Assembly (NCBI GenBank): GCA_964471535.1
Contig: CAYYHA010000025.1
Coordinates: 1 to 32,304 of the forward strand
DNA: 32,304 nucleotides
Source: CAYYHA01 sp964471535
GTDB lineage: Bacteria > Myxococcota > Myxococcia > SLRQ01
Direction of reading: 5' to 3'
The position numbers and the translations under genes are program-made. The notes under the pieces were generated by a model. That model was given only the letters and a program-made list of their open reading frames with translations, did no database searches and was not told where the DNA came from. Numbering within the stretch: position 1 is the stretch's first letter; each line of letters begins with the position of its first letter. Positions 14,065 to 24,088 of the stretch are shown in pieces.

Positions 14065-15327
14065 TCACGCCGCTACCGCGCCAGAACGGGGCCCGGGCTC
14101 CCGGTCCCCCGCCTCGGCCCGCGCCCGCTTGATGCGCCACACGAGCAGGGCGATGCCCGCGCAGGCGACGAGGAAGGAGATGAGCTGAGAGGTGGAGAGC
14201 AGCACGGGATCGCCTGCGGGCCAGCGCAGGAGCATGCCCCGGCCCCAGTCGCCGCGAACGGTCTCGTTGATCGTTCGGAACAGGGGATAGACGATGGCAT
14301 AGCTGACCAGCACCATGCCGTGGAAGCGCTTGTTGCGGCGGATGTAGACGAGGAGGAAGAAGATCCCCAGCGTGGCCACGCTCTCGAAGAGCTGCGTGGG
14401 ATAGACCGCCTGGGTGGTGAGCTGCCCCAAGTGATGGATGTGGGTGCTGGGATCGGTCTGCGCGAAGGCCAGCGACCCCTCGGGAAAGTAGGTGGCGAAG
14501 AGCGAATCGCTGGGGCAGGCCTTCCCCCAGCAGCAGCCGGCGGAGAAGCAGCCCAGGCGCCCGAAGAAGTGCCCCAGCGGCACCGCGGGGATGATCATGT
14601 CCGTCCACGGCCACAGCGGCAGCTTGTTGCGCCACAGGTAGTAGAAGACCCCGACCGCGGCGCCGATGAGCCCACCGTAGAAGACGAGCCCCCCCTGCCA
14701 GACGATGAGGATCCGAGGAAAGGGCATGTGGAACTTACCGAGCGCGAGCGTGCCCATGAAGTTGTCGCCGAAGTACTGGTCGAGGTTGACGATGATGAAG
14801 AGGATGCGCGCGCCTGCGAGCCCGGCGAGGAGCACCCAGAAGGCGAGATCCAACACGTGCTGCCTTGCGACGTGCGCCCGGTAGTCTGGGGTGAGGATCT
14901 TCTTGCGCTCGGCTGGGGGCGGATCCTTGCTCGTCTCGTTCACCTTCTTCCACCAGTGGATCACGGCGGCGTCGGGGACGTAGACCGGGCTTCGCCCGCT
15001 GCGTACCGCCTCCCGCGTGGTGACCACGATGGCCGACAGGAAGCCCAGCGCAATCATCAGCCCGTAGGTGTGCAGCGGCAGCTCGACCGTCTGGTCGGAG
15101 TCGAGCGGGGGCAAGAGCAGGAAGGCGGCGCCGGCGACGATGAGGGCCCAGAAGGCGAAGGTCTTCAGGGGCCGCTTCGGGTCGACGTCCCGTCCCTCGG
15201 CCTGCAGCGCCTCGTTGTCCTTCTTCGCCCGCCAAGCGGCCGTCCCGGCCAGGACGAGGGCGACGAGGAGCGAGAGGGCGAGTGCGCCTTTCGGCGTAAG
15301 GACGAGGTCGTAGAGGACTGGAAGCAT
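14065..15327 (-). CDS. lgt: Prolipoprotein diacylglyceryl transferase (Lgt)
   Basis: A 420-residue polytopic membrane enzyme that transfers diacylglycerol from phosphatidylglycerol to the lipobox cysteine of prolipoproteins, the first step of lipoprotein maturation. The family signature appears as G-R-L-G-C-F-S-A-G-C-C-W-G-K, with the conserved Gly-Arg; the E. coli asparagines and glutamate are replaced by Cys/Ala, a variant I recall from other lineages. H-T-Y-G-L-M-I (helix 2) and V-W-Q-G-G-L-V-F-Y-G-G (periplasmic loop) are also diagnostic. It is about 130 residues longer than E. coli Lgt: two extra N-terminal helices and a charged insert (about 125-155). AAGGA lies nine bases before the ATG. 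It sits 60 bp downstream of three lspA genes that encode the next step in the same pathway. Confidence 0.92.
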   Translation of the reverse strand: MLPVLYDLVLTPKGALALSLLVALVLAGTAAWRAKKDNEALQAEGRDVDPKRPLKTFAFWALIVAGAAFLLLPPLDSDQTVELPLHTYGLMIALGFLSAIVVTTREAVRSGRSPVYVPDAAVIHWWKKVNETSKDPPPAERKKILTPDYRAHVARQHVLDLAFWVLLAGLAGARILFIIVNLDQYFGDNFMGTLALGKFHMPFPRILIVWQGGLVFYGGLIGAAVGVFYYLWRNKLPLWPWTDMIIPAVPLGHFFGRLGCFSAGCCWGKACPSDSLFATYFPEGSLAFAQTDPSTHIHHLGQLTTQAVYPTQLFESVATLGIFFLLVYIRRNKRFHGMVLVSYAIVYPLFRTINETVRGDWGRGMLLRWPAGDPVLLSTSQLISFLVACAGIALLVWRIKRARAEAGDREPGPRSGAVAA

Positions 15328-15387
15328 GGGATCGTTCCTTGATGCGCGATGTCGTGGGTTCGTGGCCGTTCCGCCCGCCAGCGGCGA

Positions 15388-16014
15388 TCAGGAATCGGGC
15401 GGGGCGCCGTCGGCGCAGCCGACCTCGGGCGGGAGCCCGTCGGGTTCACCTCTCGCTTCGCTCCCACCCAAGAGCGGGTCACGGTGCAGGAAGAGCAACA
15501 GGCCGATGACCCCCGCCACGATGCCCACATCGGCGAGGTTGAAGGCCGGCCAGTGCCAGCGCTGGTAGTGCCAATCGATGAAATCGATCACATAGCCGTG
15601 GACCGCCCGGTCGATGAAGTTGCCGATGGCGCCGCCGAGGACGAGGCCCAGAGAGAGGCGCGTCACCGCGGCGCGGGCGCGGCGCGCCATCCACACGATG
15701 GCGACCAGCGCCAGACCTGCAACACCGAGGAAGAGCGCCCGCCGCGCCCACAGCGGGGCGCTGGAGAAGAGTCCGAAGGCGCCGGCGGGGTTCTGCACGT
15801 AGCGATGCTGCCAGAAGCCGTCGATCACCGGCACCGCGTCGGTGGCCAGGTGGTAGAGGTGGTCGCTTCGATAGAAGAGCGCGATCCGCTCGCCGAGGCT
15901 CGCCCCGGGAGGAAAGAGCGCCGTGAGGTGGGCCACGGCCAGGTACTTCGTGACCTGGTCGGCCAGCGCCCACAGGATGCCGATGGCGACGACGATGGCG
16001 AGCGAGCGGTTCAT
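15388..16014 (-). CDS. lspA: Signal peptidase II (LspA), third tandem copy
   Basis: A 208-residue aspartyl peptidase that removes the signal peptide from diacylglyceryl-modified prolipoproteins. Family motifs: A-D-Q-V-T-K-Y (18-24), N-P-A-G-A-F-G (75-81), G-N-F-I-D-R (131-136) and F-N-L-A-D-V-G-I (158-165). The two catalytic aspartates are D135 and D162. Four membrane helices are visible. The outer segment between helix 1 and the N-P-A-G-A-F motif (about 31-74) is some 20 residues longer than in E. coli. The ATG overlaps the stop of the preceding lspA copy (ATGA at 16014-16011). The N-P-A-G-A-F motif differs from the usual N-x-G-A-A-F but matches the second copy. The three copies in a row are the unusual feature. 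Confidence 0.92.
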   Translation of the reverse strand: MNRSLAIVVAIGILWALADQVTKYLAVAHLTALFPPGASLGERIALFYRSDHLYHLATDAVPVIDGFWQHRYVQNPAGAFGLFSSAPLWARRALFLGVAGLALVAIVWMARRARAAVTRLSLGLVLGGAIGNFIDRAVHGYVIDFIDWHYQRWHWPAFNLADVGIVAGVIGLLLFLHRDPLLGGSEARGEPDGLPPEVGCADGAPPDS

Positions 16015-16820
16015 CGCTTTTTCTTGGAAGAGCGCACCTTCTTTCGGGGCTCTTTCTTCTTTGGCTCCGACTGGCCGGACTTCCGCGCGGCGGGCGCCTC
16101 GGAGGACGCCTCGCCCCCGTGCCGGTGCGGACCTGTGTTGTACAGGAGAACGAGCCCGATCACACCACAGACGATCCCGACGTCCGCCAGATTGAACGGG
16201 GGCCACGAGAAGCTGTGGTAGTGCCAGTGGATGAAATCGACCACGTAGCCGTGGACGAAGCGGTCGAGGAGGTTGCCGACCGCCCCGCCCAGGACCAGCC
16301 CCAGCGCCCCGCGGAGGGCCCACCGCCTCCAGCGCTCGGGCTCCCGATCCGCCGTGGTGCGCCCGGCGAGCCACAGGAGGCCCACGGCGGCGGCGAGGGC
16401 GAAGACGACGAAGATCGAGCGCCTCAGGCCATAGGGCAGGCCCGAGAGGAGTCCGAAGGCCCCCGCGGGGTTCTCGACGTAGAGGTGCTCCCAGAGGCCG
16501 GGGATCACCTGGGCCGGAGGTGTGGCGAGACGGGCGAGCCCCTGGCTCTCGACGAAGAGACGCAGCCGTTCGCCCAAGGAGGAGCCGTCGGGGAAGAGAC
16601 GGGTCAGATGGGCCACGACCAGGTACTTCGTCCATTGATCGAGAAGCAGCCAGACGAAGCCGAGCGCCGCGACGAAGCCGATCGATCGCCGGAACTCCGA
16701 GCGTCCGGGTTCGGGGCCCGCAGCGCCCGGGCTCGGGGCGCCGCGAGCCTCGGGGGCGGCGTCCTCAGTGGTGGTGGGGCTCGCCGGACGGGTCGGCGGG
16801 TGGTCGTTCGGGTCGTTCAC
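16011..16820 (-). CDS. lspA: Signal peptidase II (LspA), second tandem copy with long polar ends
   Basis: A 269-residue LspA paralogue. The core runs from about residue 46 to 230, with L-D-Q-W-T-K-Y, N-P-A-G-A-F-G, G-N-L-L-D-R and F-N-L-A-D-V-G-I, so both catalytic aspartates are kept. It differs from ordinary LspA by a Pro/Thr/Glu-rich N-terminal extension of about 45 residues and a Lys/Arg-rich C-terminal tail (K-K-K-E-P-R-K-K type). The best start is a GTG at 16820, which overlaps the first copy by 56 bp; it has only a weak GGAA before it. No other Met start lies before helix 1, so the exact start is uncertain. It most resembles the third copy, suggesting a recent duplication of that pair. 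Confidence 0.88.
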   Translation of the reverse strand: MNDPNDHPPTRPASPTTTEDAAPEARGAPSPGAAGPEPGRSEFRRSIGFVAALGFVWLLLDQWTKYLVVAHLTRLFPDGSSLGERLRLFVESQGLARLATPPAQVIPGLWEHLYVENPAGAFGLLSGLPYGLRRSIFVVFALAAAVGLLWLAGRTTADREPERWRRWALRGALGLVLGGAVGNLLDRFVHGYVVDFIHWHYHSFSWPPFNLADVGIVCGVIGLVLLYNTGPHRHGGEASSEAPAARKSGQSEPKKKEPRKKVRSSKKKR

Positions 16821-17385
16821 GCTTGAGCTGTTCCCTGGCCAGGTGAGCCAACAACACCACGGCGCCCACCGTGATGCCCACGTCGGCGACGTTGAAGGTG
16901 GGAAAGTTCAGGGGAGGGACCGCCTTCACATACCAATCGACGAAGTCGATGACATAGCCGTGGGTCATGCGGTCCACGAAGTTGCCCAGTGCGCCGCCGA
17001 GGAGCGCGCCCAGCGCGGCGTGGGCAGCCCGTCGTTCTGGGGGCAGGCGGCGGGCGAGGAGGGCCACGAAGACCACCGCAACCCCGGTGACGAGCAGGAA
17101 GAAGAGTCGTCGCAGCGGGGGCGGAAGGCCATCCAGGAGACTGAAGGCGGCTCCTGTGTTCTCCGCGTAGCGGTGTCGCCAGAGGCCGGGGACGATCTCG
17201 ATGGGGGGCTGGCGGAGGTGCTCGAGGTGACGCTCGCCGTAGAAAAGCGCCAGGCGCTCGGGCAGGCTCTGTGCGCCGGCGCGCTCGAAGAGGAAGGTGA
17301 GATCGCGGACGGCGAGGTACTTCGTGGTCTGGTCGGCGAAGAGGACCAGGAGCGCCACCGCCGCGAGCACGGAAGAGCGGCGCAT
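16765..17385 (-). CDS. lspA: Signal peptidase II (LspA), first tandem copy
   Basis: A 206-residue LspA placed four bases after the ileS stop, the common ileS-lspA arrangement. It carries A-D-Q-T-T-K-Y, the canonical E-N-T-G-A-A-F-S-L motif, G-N-F-V-D-R and F-N-V-A-D-V-G-I, with both catalytic aspartates. Of the three copies this one is closest to ordinary LspA in its N-x-G-A-A-F motif, so it is the likely ancestral housekeeping enzyme. Its outer loop is also longer than in E. coli. The start at 17385 is taken because the upstream in-frame part is a shadow of ileS. Its end overlaps the proposed start of the second copy. Confidence 0.93.
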   Translation of the reverse strand: MRRSSVLAAVALLVLFADQTTKYLAVRDLTFLFERAGAQSLPERLALFYGERHLEHLRQPPIEIVPGLWRHRYAENTGAAFSLLDGLPPPLRRLFFLLVTGVAVVFVALLARRLPPERRAAHAALGALLGGALGNFVDRMTHGYVIDFVDWYVKAVPPLNFPTFNVADVGITVGAVVLLAHLAREQLKRERPERPPADPSGEPHHH

Positions 17386-17389
17386 GCGA

Positions 17390-20236
17390 TCAGCCAGTGA
17401 CCGCCCGGGTGCAACGGGGGCAGAGGGTGGGGTGCGCCGGGTCGCTGCCCAGCTCGGCGTACTTCCAGCACCGCTGGCACCGCTCGCCCTCCGCGGGGAG
17501 GACCTCCACCGACAGCGCCTCACCGGCGCGAAGTTCCACCTGCGAGACGATGAACCAGTCGGGGAGGAAGTCGCGCCAGGGCGCCAGCTTCGCCTCGAGG
17601 GCCGCCGGGACGGTCAGCCGCACCTTCGCTTCCAGGCTCTTGCCAATCTCCTTGGCCTTCCGCCGAATCTCCAGCTCGCGGAGCACCGCCTCGCGCACCT
17701 CGAGCAGCGGCGTGAAGTCGGGTGCCGGGACCGATCGGTCGGGCGCGGGAAGCTCCGAGAGGAAGACGGACTCGGGCAGCTTCGCTGCGGGATGCTCCTC
17801 GCGCAGCGTCTGCCAGGTCTCCTCGCAGGTGAAGGACAGGATGGGAGCCAGCCCCGAGGCGAGGGTGGTGGCCACCTGCCACAGCACGGTCTGCGCGGCG
17901 CGCCGCTCGGGCCAGTCCTCGCCCGAGCAGTAGAGTCGATCCTTGAGGACGTCGAAGTACACTGCCGAGAGGTCCACGGCGCACAGGTCGACGGTGGCGT
18001 GGTAGACGAGGTGGAACTCGTAGGCGTCGTAGGCGGCCCGGATGCGTTCCACCCAATCCTGAAGACGGCCGTAGGCCCACCGGTCGAGATCGTGCCACTG
18101 CTGTGGCGACGCCGCGTGACGCGTGGGGTCGAAGCCGTGGAGGTTGCCCAGCGCGTACCGAAGGGTGTTGCGGATCTTTCGGTAGGCGTCGGAGAGCCGA
18201 TCGAGGATCTGGTCCGAGTAACGGATGTCACCCCGGTAGTCCTCGGCGGCGACCCAGAGCCGAAGGATCTCGGCGCCGCGCGTCTGCAGCACCTTCTCCG
18301 GCGGGGTGTAGTTGCCCTTCTTCTTGGAGAGCTTCTTCCCCTCCCCATCCACGACGAAGCCGTGGGTGAGCACCGCCTCGTAGGGTGCCCGGCCCCGGGT
18401 GCCCACGGCGCAGAGGAGGGTGGAGTGGAACCATCCGCGGTGCTGATCGCTCCCCTCGAGGTAGAGGTCCACCGGGCTGCCCAGCTCCGGGTCCCGCTCA
18501 CACACCGCGGCATAGCTGACGCCCGAGTCGAACCAGACGTCCAGGATGTCCTCCTCCTTGCGAAGCTCCGACGCGCCGCACTTCGGGCAGCGGAGCTCAC
18601 CGGCGAGCTCGGCCACGCTCCGCTCGAACCAGGCGTCCGCGCCTTCTTCTTCGAAGCGGTCGGCCACGCGCTCCATCACCTCGGGGTCGGCGATGGCCTC
18701 CCCACAGGCCTCGCAGTAGAAGACGGGGATGGGCACGCCCCAGGCGCGCTGCCGGGAGATGCACCAGTCGGGCCGCGCGGCGACCATGCCATGGATGCGC
18801 TCCTTCCCCCAGGCGGGGATCCACCGCACCCGCTCGATTTCGGCCAGCGCCTTCTCCCGAAGCGCGCCGTGCTCCATGGAGATGAACCACTGGTAGGTCG
18901 CGCGGAAGATCACCGGCTGCCCGCAGCGCCAGCAGTGGGGGTAGCTGTGGGTGATCGTGAGATCCTTGGGCGAGAGCAGCGCGCCCGACTCCGCCAGCTT
19001 CTCGATGATGCGGGGGTTGGCCTCGAAGACCTTCACCCCCGCCAGGTCGGCGATGGCTGGAGGGAGATCCGGAATGTAGCGGCCGCGATCGTCGACGGGG
19101 TTGTAGATCTCCAGGCCGAAGGCGAGACCGAGCTGGTAGTCCTCCACGCCGTGGCCCGGCGCGGTGTGGACGAGGCCCGTGCCCTGTTCGAGGGTCACGT
19201 GCTCGGCGGGCAGGACGGGGCAGAGGGCGTCGCTGAAGGGGTGGCGGTACTTCAGCTGGCCTAGGGTCTCGCCGTCGAGGTGCGCGAGGATGCGTGAGGG
19301 CTCGGCGAGGGCGGCGACGGGGTCGGAGACGACACCGCTGGTCGCCTCGCTCACGTCCGCCAGCTTCAGTGCGTCCGGTGCGACCTCGGCGAGGAAGCGA
19401 TGCAGGAGCGCCTTGGCGACGATGAGCGCCCGTCCGTCGAGGTCGTAGGCGACGTACTCGAAGTCGGGGTGGTAGGCCACCGCCCGGTTCGCGGGGAGTG
19501 TCCAGGGCGTCGTGGTCCAGATGACCAGCGCTGGCCGCCGGTTCCGCACCGCCTCCGGCAGGGCGCCGAGGCCCTCGGCCACGTCGAAGGCGACGTAGAT
19601 GGACGGGGAGCTGTGCTCCTCGTACTCCACCTCTGCCTCGGCGAGCGCGGTGGCGTCCCGGATGCACCAGTGGACCGGCTTCTTGCCCTTGTAGAGGCTC
19701 CCCGCGCGGGCGAACTTCGCCAGCTCCCGCACGGTCTGCGCCTCGTAGGCGTAGTCCATGGTGCGGTAGGGCCGTTCGAAGCGGCCGAGGACACCGAGGC
19801 GCCTAAACTCCTCCCGCTGCACGTCGAGCCACCGCTCCGCGTACTCGCGGCAGGCCCGCCGGAACTCGGCGACGCTCATCTCCCGCTTCTTTGCCCCTAG
19901 CTTTTTGTCCACCTGAAGCTCGATGGGCAGACCGTGGCAGTCCCAGCCAGGTACGAAAGGCGTGCGGTGGCCGGCGAGGGCTCGATGCTTGACCACGATG
20001 TCCTTGAGCACCTTGTTGAGGATGTGCCCCTGGTGGATGTGGTTGTTCGCGTAGGGCGGGCCGTCGTGGAGGAGGAAGCGCGGCGCGTCCTTGCGTGCCT
20101 CCACCATGCGATGGTAGGTGCGCTCGGCCTCCCACCACGCCACCCGCTCCGGCTCGCGCTTTGGCAGGTTGGCCTTCATGGGGAAGGCGGTCCTCGGGAG
20201 GTGGATGGTGTCCTTGTAGTCCTTCTCCTCGGCCAT
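17390..20236 (-). CDS. ileS: Isoleucyl-tRNA synthetase
   Basis: A 948-residue class I aminoacyl-tRNA synthetase that charges tRNA-Ile. The HIGH-box region reads P-P-Y-A-N-N-H-I-H-Q-G-H (60-71), and the KMSKS loop is K-L-S-K-K at 635-639 followed by K-G-N. The C-terminal zinc finger of the bacterial (type 1) enzymes is present with C920, C923, C939 and C942. The large insertion between the two signature motifs holds the editing (CP1) domain. The length matches the usual 930-950. Start: ATG at 20236; the ribosome binding site is not obvious. It heads the minus-strand block with lspA genes and lgt. Divergent SDR gene at 20468. Confidence 0.97.
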   Translation of the reverse strand: MAEEKDYKDTIHLPRTAFPMKANLPKREPERVAWWEAERTYHRMVEARKDAPRFLLHDGPPYANNHIHQGHILNKVLKDIVVKHRALAGHRTPFVPGWDCHGLPIELQVDKKLGAKKREMSVAEFRRACREYAERWLDVQREEFRRLGVLGRFERPYRTMDYAYEAQTVRELAKFARAGSLYKGKKPVHWCIRDATALAEAEVEYEEHSSPSIYVAFDVAEGLGALPEAVRNRRPALVIWTTTPWTLPANRAVAYHPDFEYVAYDLDGRALIVAKALLHRFLAEVAPDALKLADVSEATSGVVSDPVAALAEPSRILAHLDGETLGQLKYRHPFSDALCPVLPAEHVTLEQGTGLVHTAPGHGVEDYQLGLAFGLEIYNPVDDRGRYIPDLPPAIADLAGVKVFEANPRIIEKLAESGALLSPKDLTITHSYPHCWRCGQPVIFRATYQWFISMEHGALREKALAEIERVRWIPAWGKERIHGMVAARPDWCISRQRAWGVPIPVFYCEACGEAIADPEVMERVADRFEEEGADAWFERSVAELAGELRCPKCGASELRKEEDILDVWFDSGVSYAAVCERDPELGSPVDLYLEGSDQHRGWFHSTLLCAVGTRGRAPYEAVLTHGFVVDGEGKKLSKKKGNYTPPEKVLQTRGAEILRLWVAAEDYRGDIRYSDQILDRLSDAYRKIRNTLRYALGNLHGFDPTRHAASPQQWHDLDRWAYGRLQDWVERIRAAYDAYEFHLVYHATVDLCAVDLSAVYFDVLKDRLYCSGEDWPERRAAQTVLWQVATTLASGLAPILSFTCEETWQTLREEHPAAKLPESVFLSELPAPDRSVPAPDFTPLLEVREAVLRELEIRRKAKEIGKSLEAKVRLTVPAALEAKLAPWRDFLPDWFIVSQVELRAGEALSVEVLPAEGERCQRCWKYAELGSDPAHPTLCPRCTRAVTG

Positions 20237-20467
20237 GGGAGGGCGTGAGTACCACGCTGGGAGGGTCTCGGCTACACGCAGACCGCTTCGTGGCGAGCAC
20301 TCCGCGCCCTGGCCCGGCGGGCCCTTGGGGCGCGGTTCGGCTCCACCGGCGTGCGCGCGGTGACGACCCCCCTGGAAATGCGCGTCGGTTGGCGGTAGAC
20401 GATGCGCGCTTCAGAGCACAGGACGGCATTCCCGCCCGAGTGAGTGGGGGGATGGGAGGTAGGCGCG

Positions 20468-21337
20468 ATGACAGATGTGAACGAAGGCGCGAGCGACGGC
20501 ACCGCGCCCGCGGGGGCGGCGGGCCGGCCAGGGCTGCTCGAGGATCGGGTCGCCGTCGTCACCGGTTCGGGACGGGGCATCGGGCGGGCCATCGTGCTTC
20601 GCTTCGTGCAGGAAGGAGCCCGCGTGGTCATCAACGACGTGGACGAGGCGCCTGCCGAGGCGGTCCGAGCCGAGTGCGAGGCGATCCGTCCCGAATCGGC
20701 GGTGGTGAGTATCGGGAGCGTCGCCGACCCGAAGTACACCGACGCGCTGATGAAGTGCGCCGTCGACAGCTTCGGCCATCTCGACATCCTGGTGAACAAC
20801 GCCGGGATCACGCGCGACCGAATGTGTCACAAGATGAGCGACGAGGAGTGGCAGCTCGTCATCGACGTAAACCTGAAGGGCACCTTCAACTGCATTCGCT
20901 CGGCGGCGCCCTACATGCGGGACGTGGCCAAGGAGGAGATCGCACGCCATGGCGACGTGACGCGGGTGCGGAAGATCGTGAACTTCTACTCCACGGCGGC
21001 CATCCGGGGAAATCCGGGGCAGATCAACTACACGGCGGCGAAGATGGGCAACGTCGGCATCACCCGGACCGTGGCGCAGGAGTGGGGGCGGTTCAAGATC
21101 TGCGTCAACGCGGTGGCGCCGGGCTTCACCGAGACACGCCTGACGGCGCCCAAAGGAGAGGGCGACGTGCTCGGCGTCCCGGAGGCCCAGCGGCAGGCGA
21201 CACTGAAGAAGATCCCCTTCGGGCGTTTCGCCACGCCCGAGGACATCGCCGGTGCGGTGCTCTTCTTCGCCTCGCCGCTCTCCGACTTCGTGACCGGGCA
21301 GGAACTCAACGTGAGCGGCGGTATGCAGATTCCCTGA
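20468..21337 (+). CDS. SDR-family 3-oxoacyl-ACP reductase-like protein
   Basis: A 289-residue short-chain dehydrogenase/reductase using NAD(P)H. Visible: cofactor motif T-G-S-G-R-G-I-G (32-39), N-N-A-G (110-113), catalytic Ser175, Tyr188 and Lys192, and the FabG-like C-terminal pattern P-G-F-T-E-T and V-S-G-G. A disordered Ala/Gly-rich extension of about 22 residues precedes the Rossmann fold. It is FabG-like, but a short insert at about 152-168 and lack of fatty-acid genes nearby leave the substrate open; acyl-CoA or 3-hydroxyacyl substrates are likely. The start at 20468 is supported by GGGAGGT seven bases upstream. It lies 128 bp upstream of sdhC and is divergent from ileS. Confidence 0.88.
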   Translation: MTDVNEGASDGTAPAGAAGRPGLLEDRVAVVTGSGRGIGRAIVLRFVQEGARVVINDVDEAPAEAVRAECEAIRPESAVVSIGSVADPKYTDALMKCAVDSFGHLDILVNNAGITRDRMCHKMSDEEWQLVIDVNLKGTFNCIRSAAPYMRDVAKEEIARHGDVTRVRKIVNFYSTAAIRGNPGQINYTAAKMGNVGITRTVAQEWGRFKICVNAVAPGFTETRLTAPKGEGDVLGVPEAQRQATLKKIPFGRFATPEDIAGAVLFFASPLSDFVTGQELNVSGGMQIP

Positions 21338-21465
21338 TTGGTGCTATCCAGCGGGCACGGTTGGCTCGTTTTCGCTTCCGCTCTGGCTTCTCGTCCTCGA
21401 GACCCCCCGAACTCGTCTTTCCAAGCAGACCCAACGCGACGAATCAAACCCTACGGAGCGCAGCA

Positions 21466-22137
21466 GTGGGCAGGCTACTCGATTCATTGACCACCGGCGT
21501 GGGTAAGAAGGTGTTGATCGCGGTGACGGGGATCGCCCTGATCCTCTTCCTCATCGTCCACCTCGCAGGCAACCTCCTCATCCTCATCGATGCCGAGAAG
21601 TTCAACGCATACAGCCACAGTTTGGTGAGCAATCCGCTCATCTATGTGGCCGAGGCGGGGCTGCTTCTGGTCTTCCTCCTCCACTTCATCACCGCCGGCC
21701 GCAACTTCGTGCGCAACCGCGGTGCTCGGGGATCGGCGCGCTACGCGGTCCGACGATGGACGGGAGACCCACGGTCCAAGAAGTCCCTCTCGAGCACCCT
21801 GATGATCGCGAGCGGCCTGGTCATCCTCATCTTCGTGCCGCTCCACGTTTGGACCTTCAAGTTCGGACCCTGGTACGAGACGGCCGACGGTTCGATGCGG
21901 GATCTGGCGCGTCTCGTCTACGAGGTTTTTGCAAATCCCTGGTACACGCTCTGGTACGTCGTCGCCCTCGTCCTGCTCGGCATGCACCTGTGGCATGGCG
22001 CCTGGAGCGCATGGCAGTCCCTCGGTGTCGCGCACCCGCGGGCCAACCGCTGGCTGCGCATCGGGGCCTGGCTGCTCTCCGCGGTGCTTGCCGCGGGCTT
22101 CATCACCATTCCCGTCGTCATCTACCTGAAGCTCTGA
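21466..22137 (+). CDS. sdhC: Succinate dehydrogenase cytochrome b558-type subunit
   Basis: A 223-residue membrane anchor with five hydrophobic helices, as in the single-polypeptide diheme b558 family (Bacillus SdhC, Wolinella FrdC). Candidate axial haem ligands are H32, H73, H127 and H174, enough for two haems. It anchors SdhA and SdhB to the membrane and passes electrons to quinone. The start is a GTG at 21466 with GGAG seven bases upstream; the frame stays open far upstream only as a shadow of the SDR gene. The first of the sdhC-sdhA-sdhB operon; sdhA starts 10 bp after its stop. Confidence 0.92.
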   Translation: MGRLLDSLTTGVGKKVLIAVTGIALILFLIVHLAGNLLILIDAEKFNAYSHSLVSNPLIYVAEAGLLLVFLLHFITAGRNFVRNRGARGSARYAVRRWTGDPRSKKSLSSTLMIASGLVILIFVPLHVWTFKFGPWYETADGSMRDLARLVYEVFANPWYTLWYVVALVLLGMHLWHGAWSAWQSLGVAHPRANRWLRIGAWLLSAVLAAGFITIPVVIYLKL

Positions 22138-22147
22138 AGGACCTCCC

Positions 22148-24061
<1,914 letters not shown>

Positions 24062-24088
24062 GCACTTCGAGCAAGCAGGGGAGACACC

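Noticed and set aside
17297..19264. Plus-strand open frame of 655 codons opposite ileS
   Set aside because: ileS is unmistakable on the minus strand with all signature motifs; the antisense product is a composition artefact.
17390..20467. T-box riboswitch or other leader control for ileS
   Set aside because: The 231-bp region upstream of ileS shows no T-box sequence or specifier stem, and T-boxes are rare outside Gram-positive bacteria.
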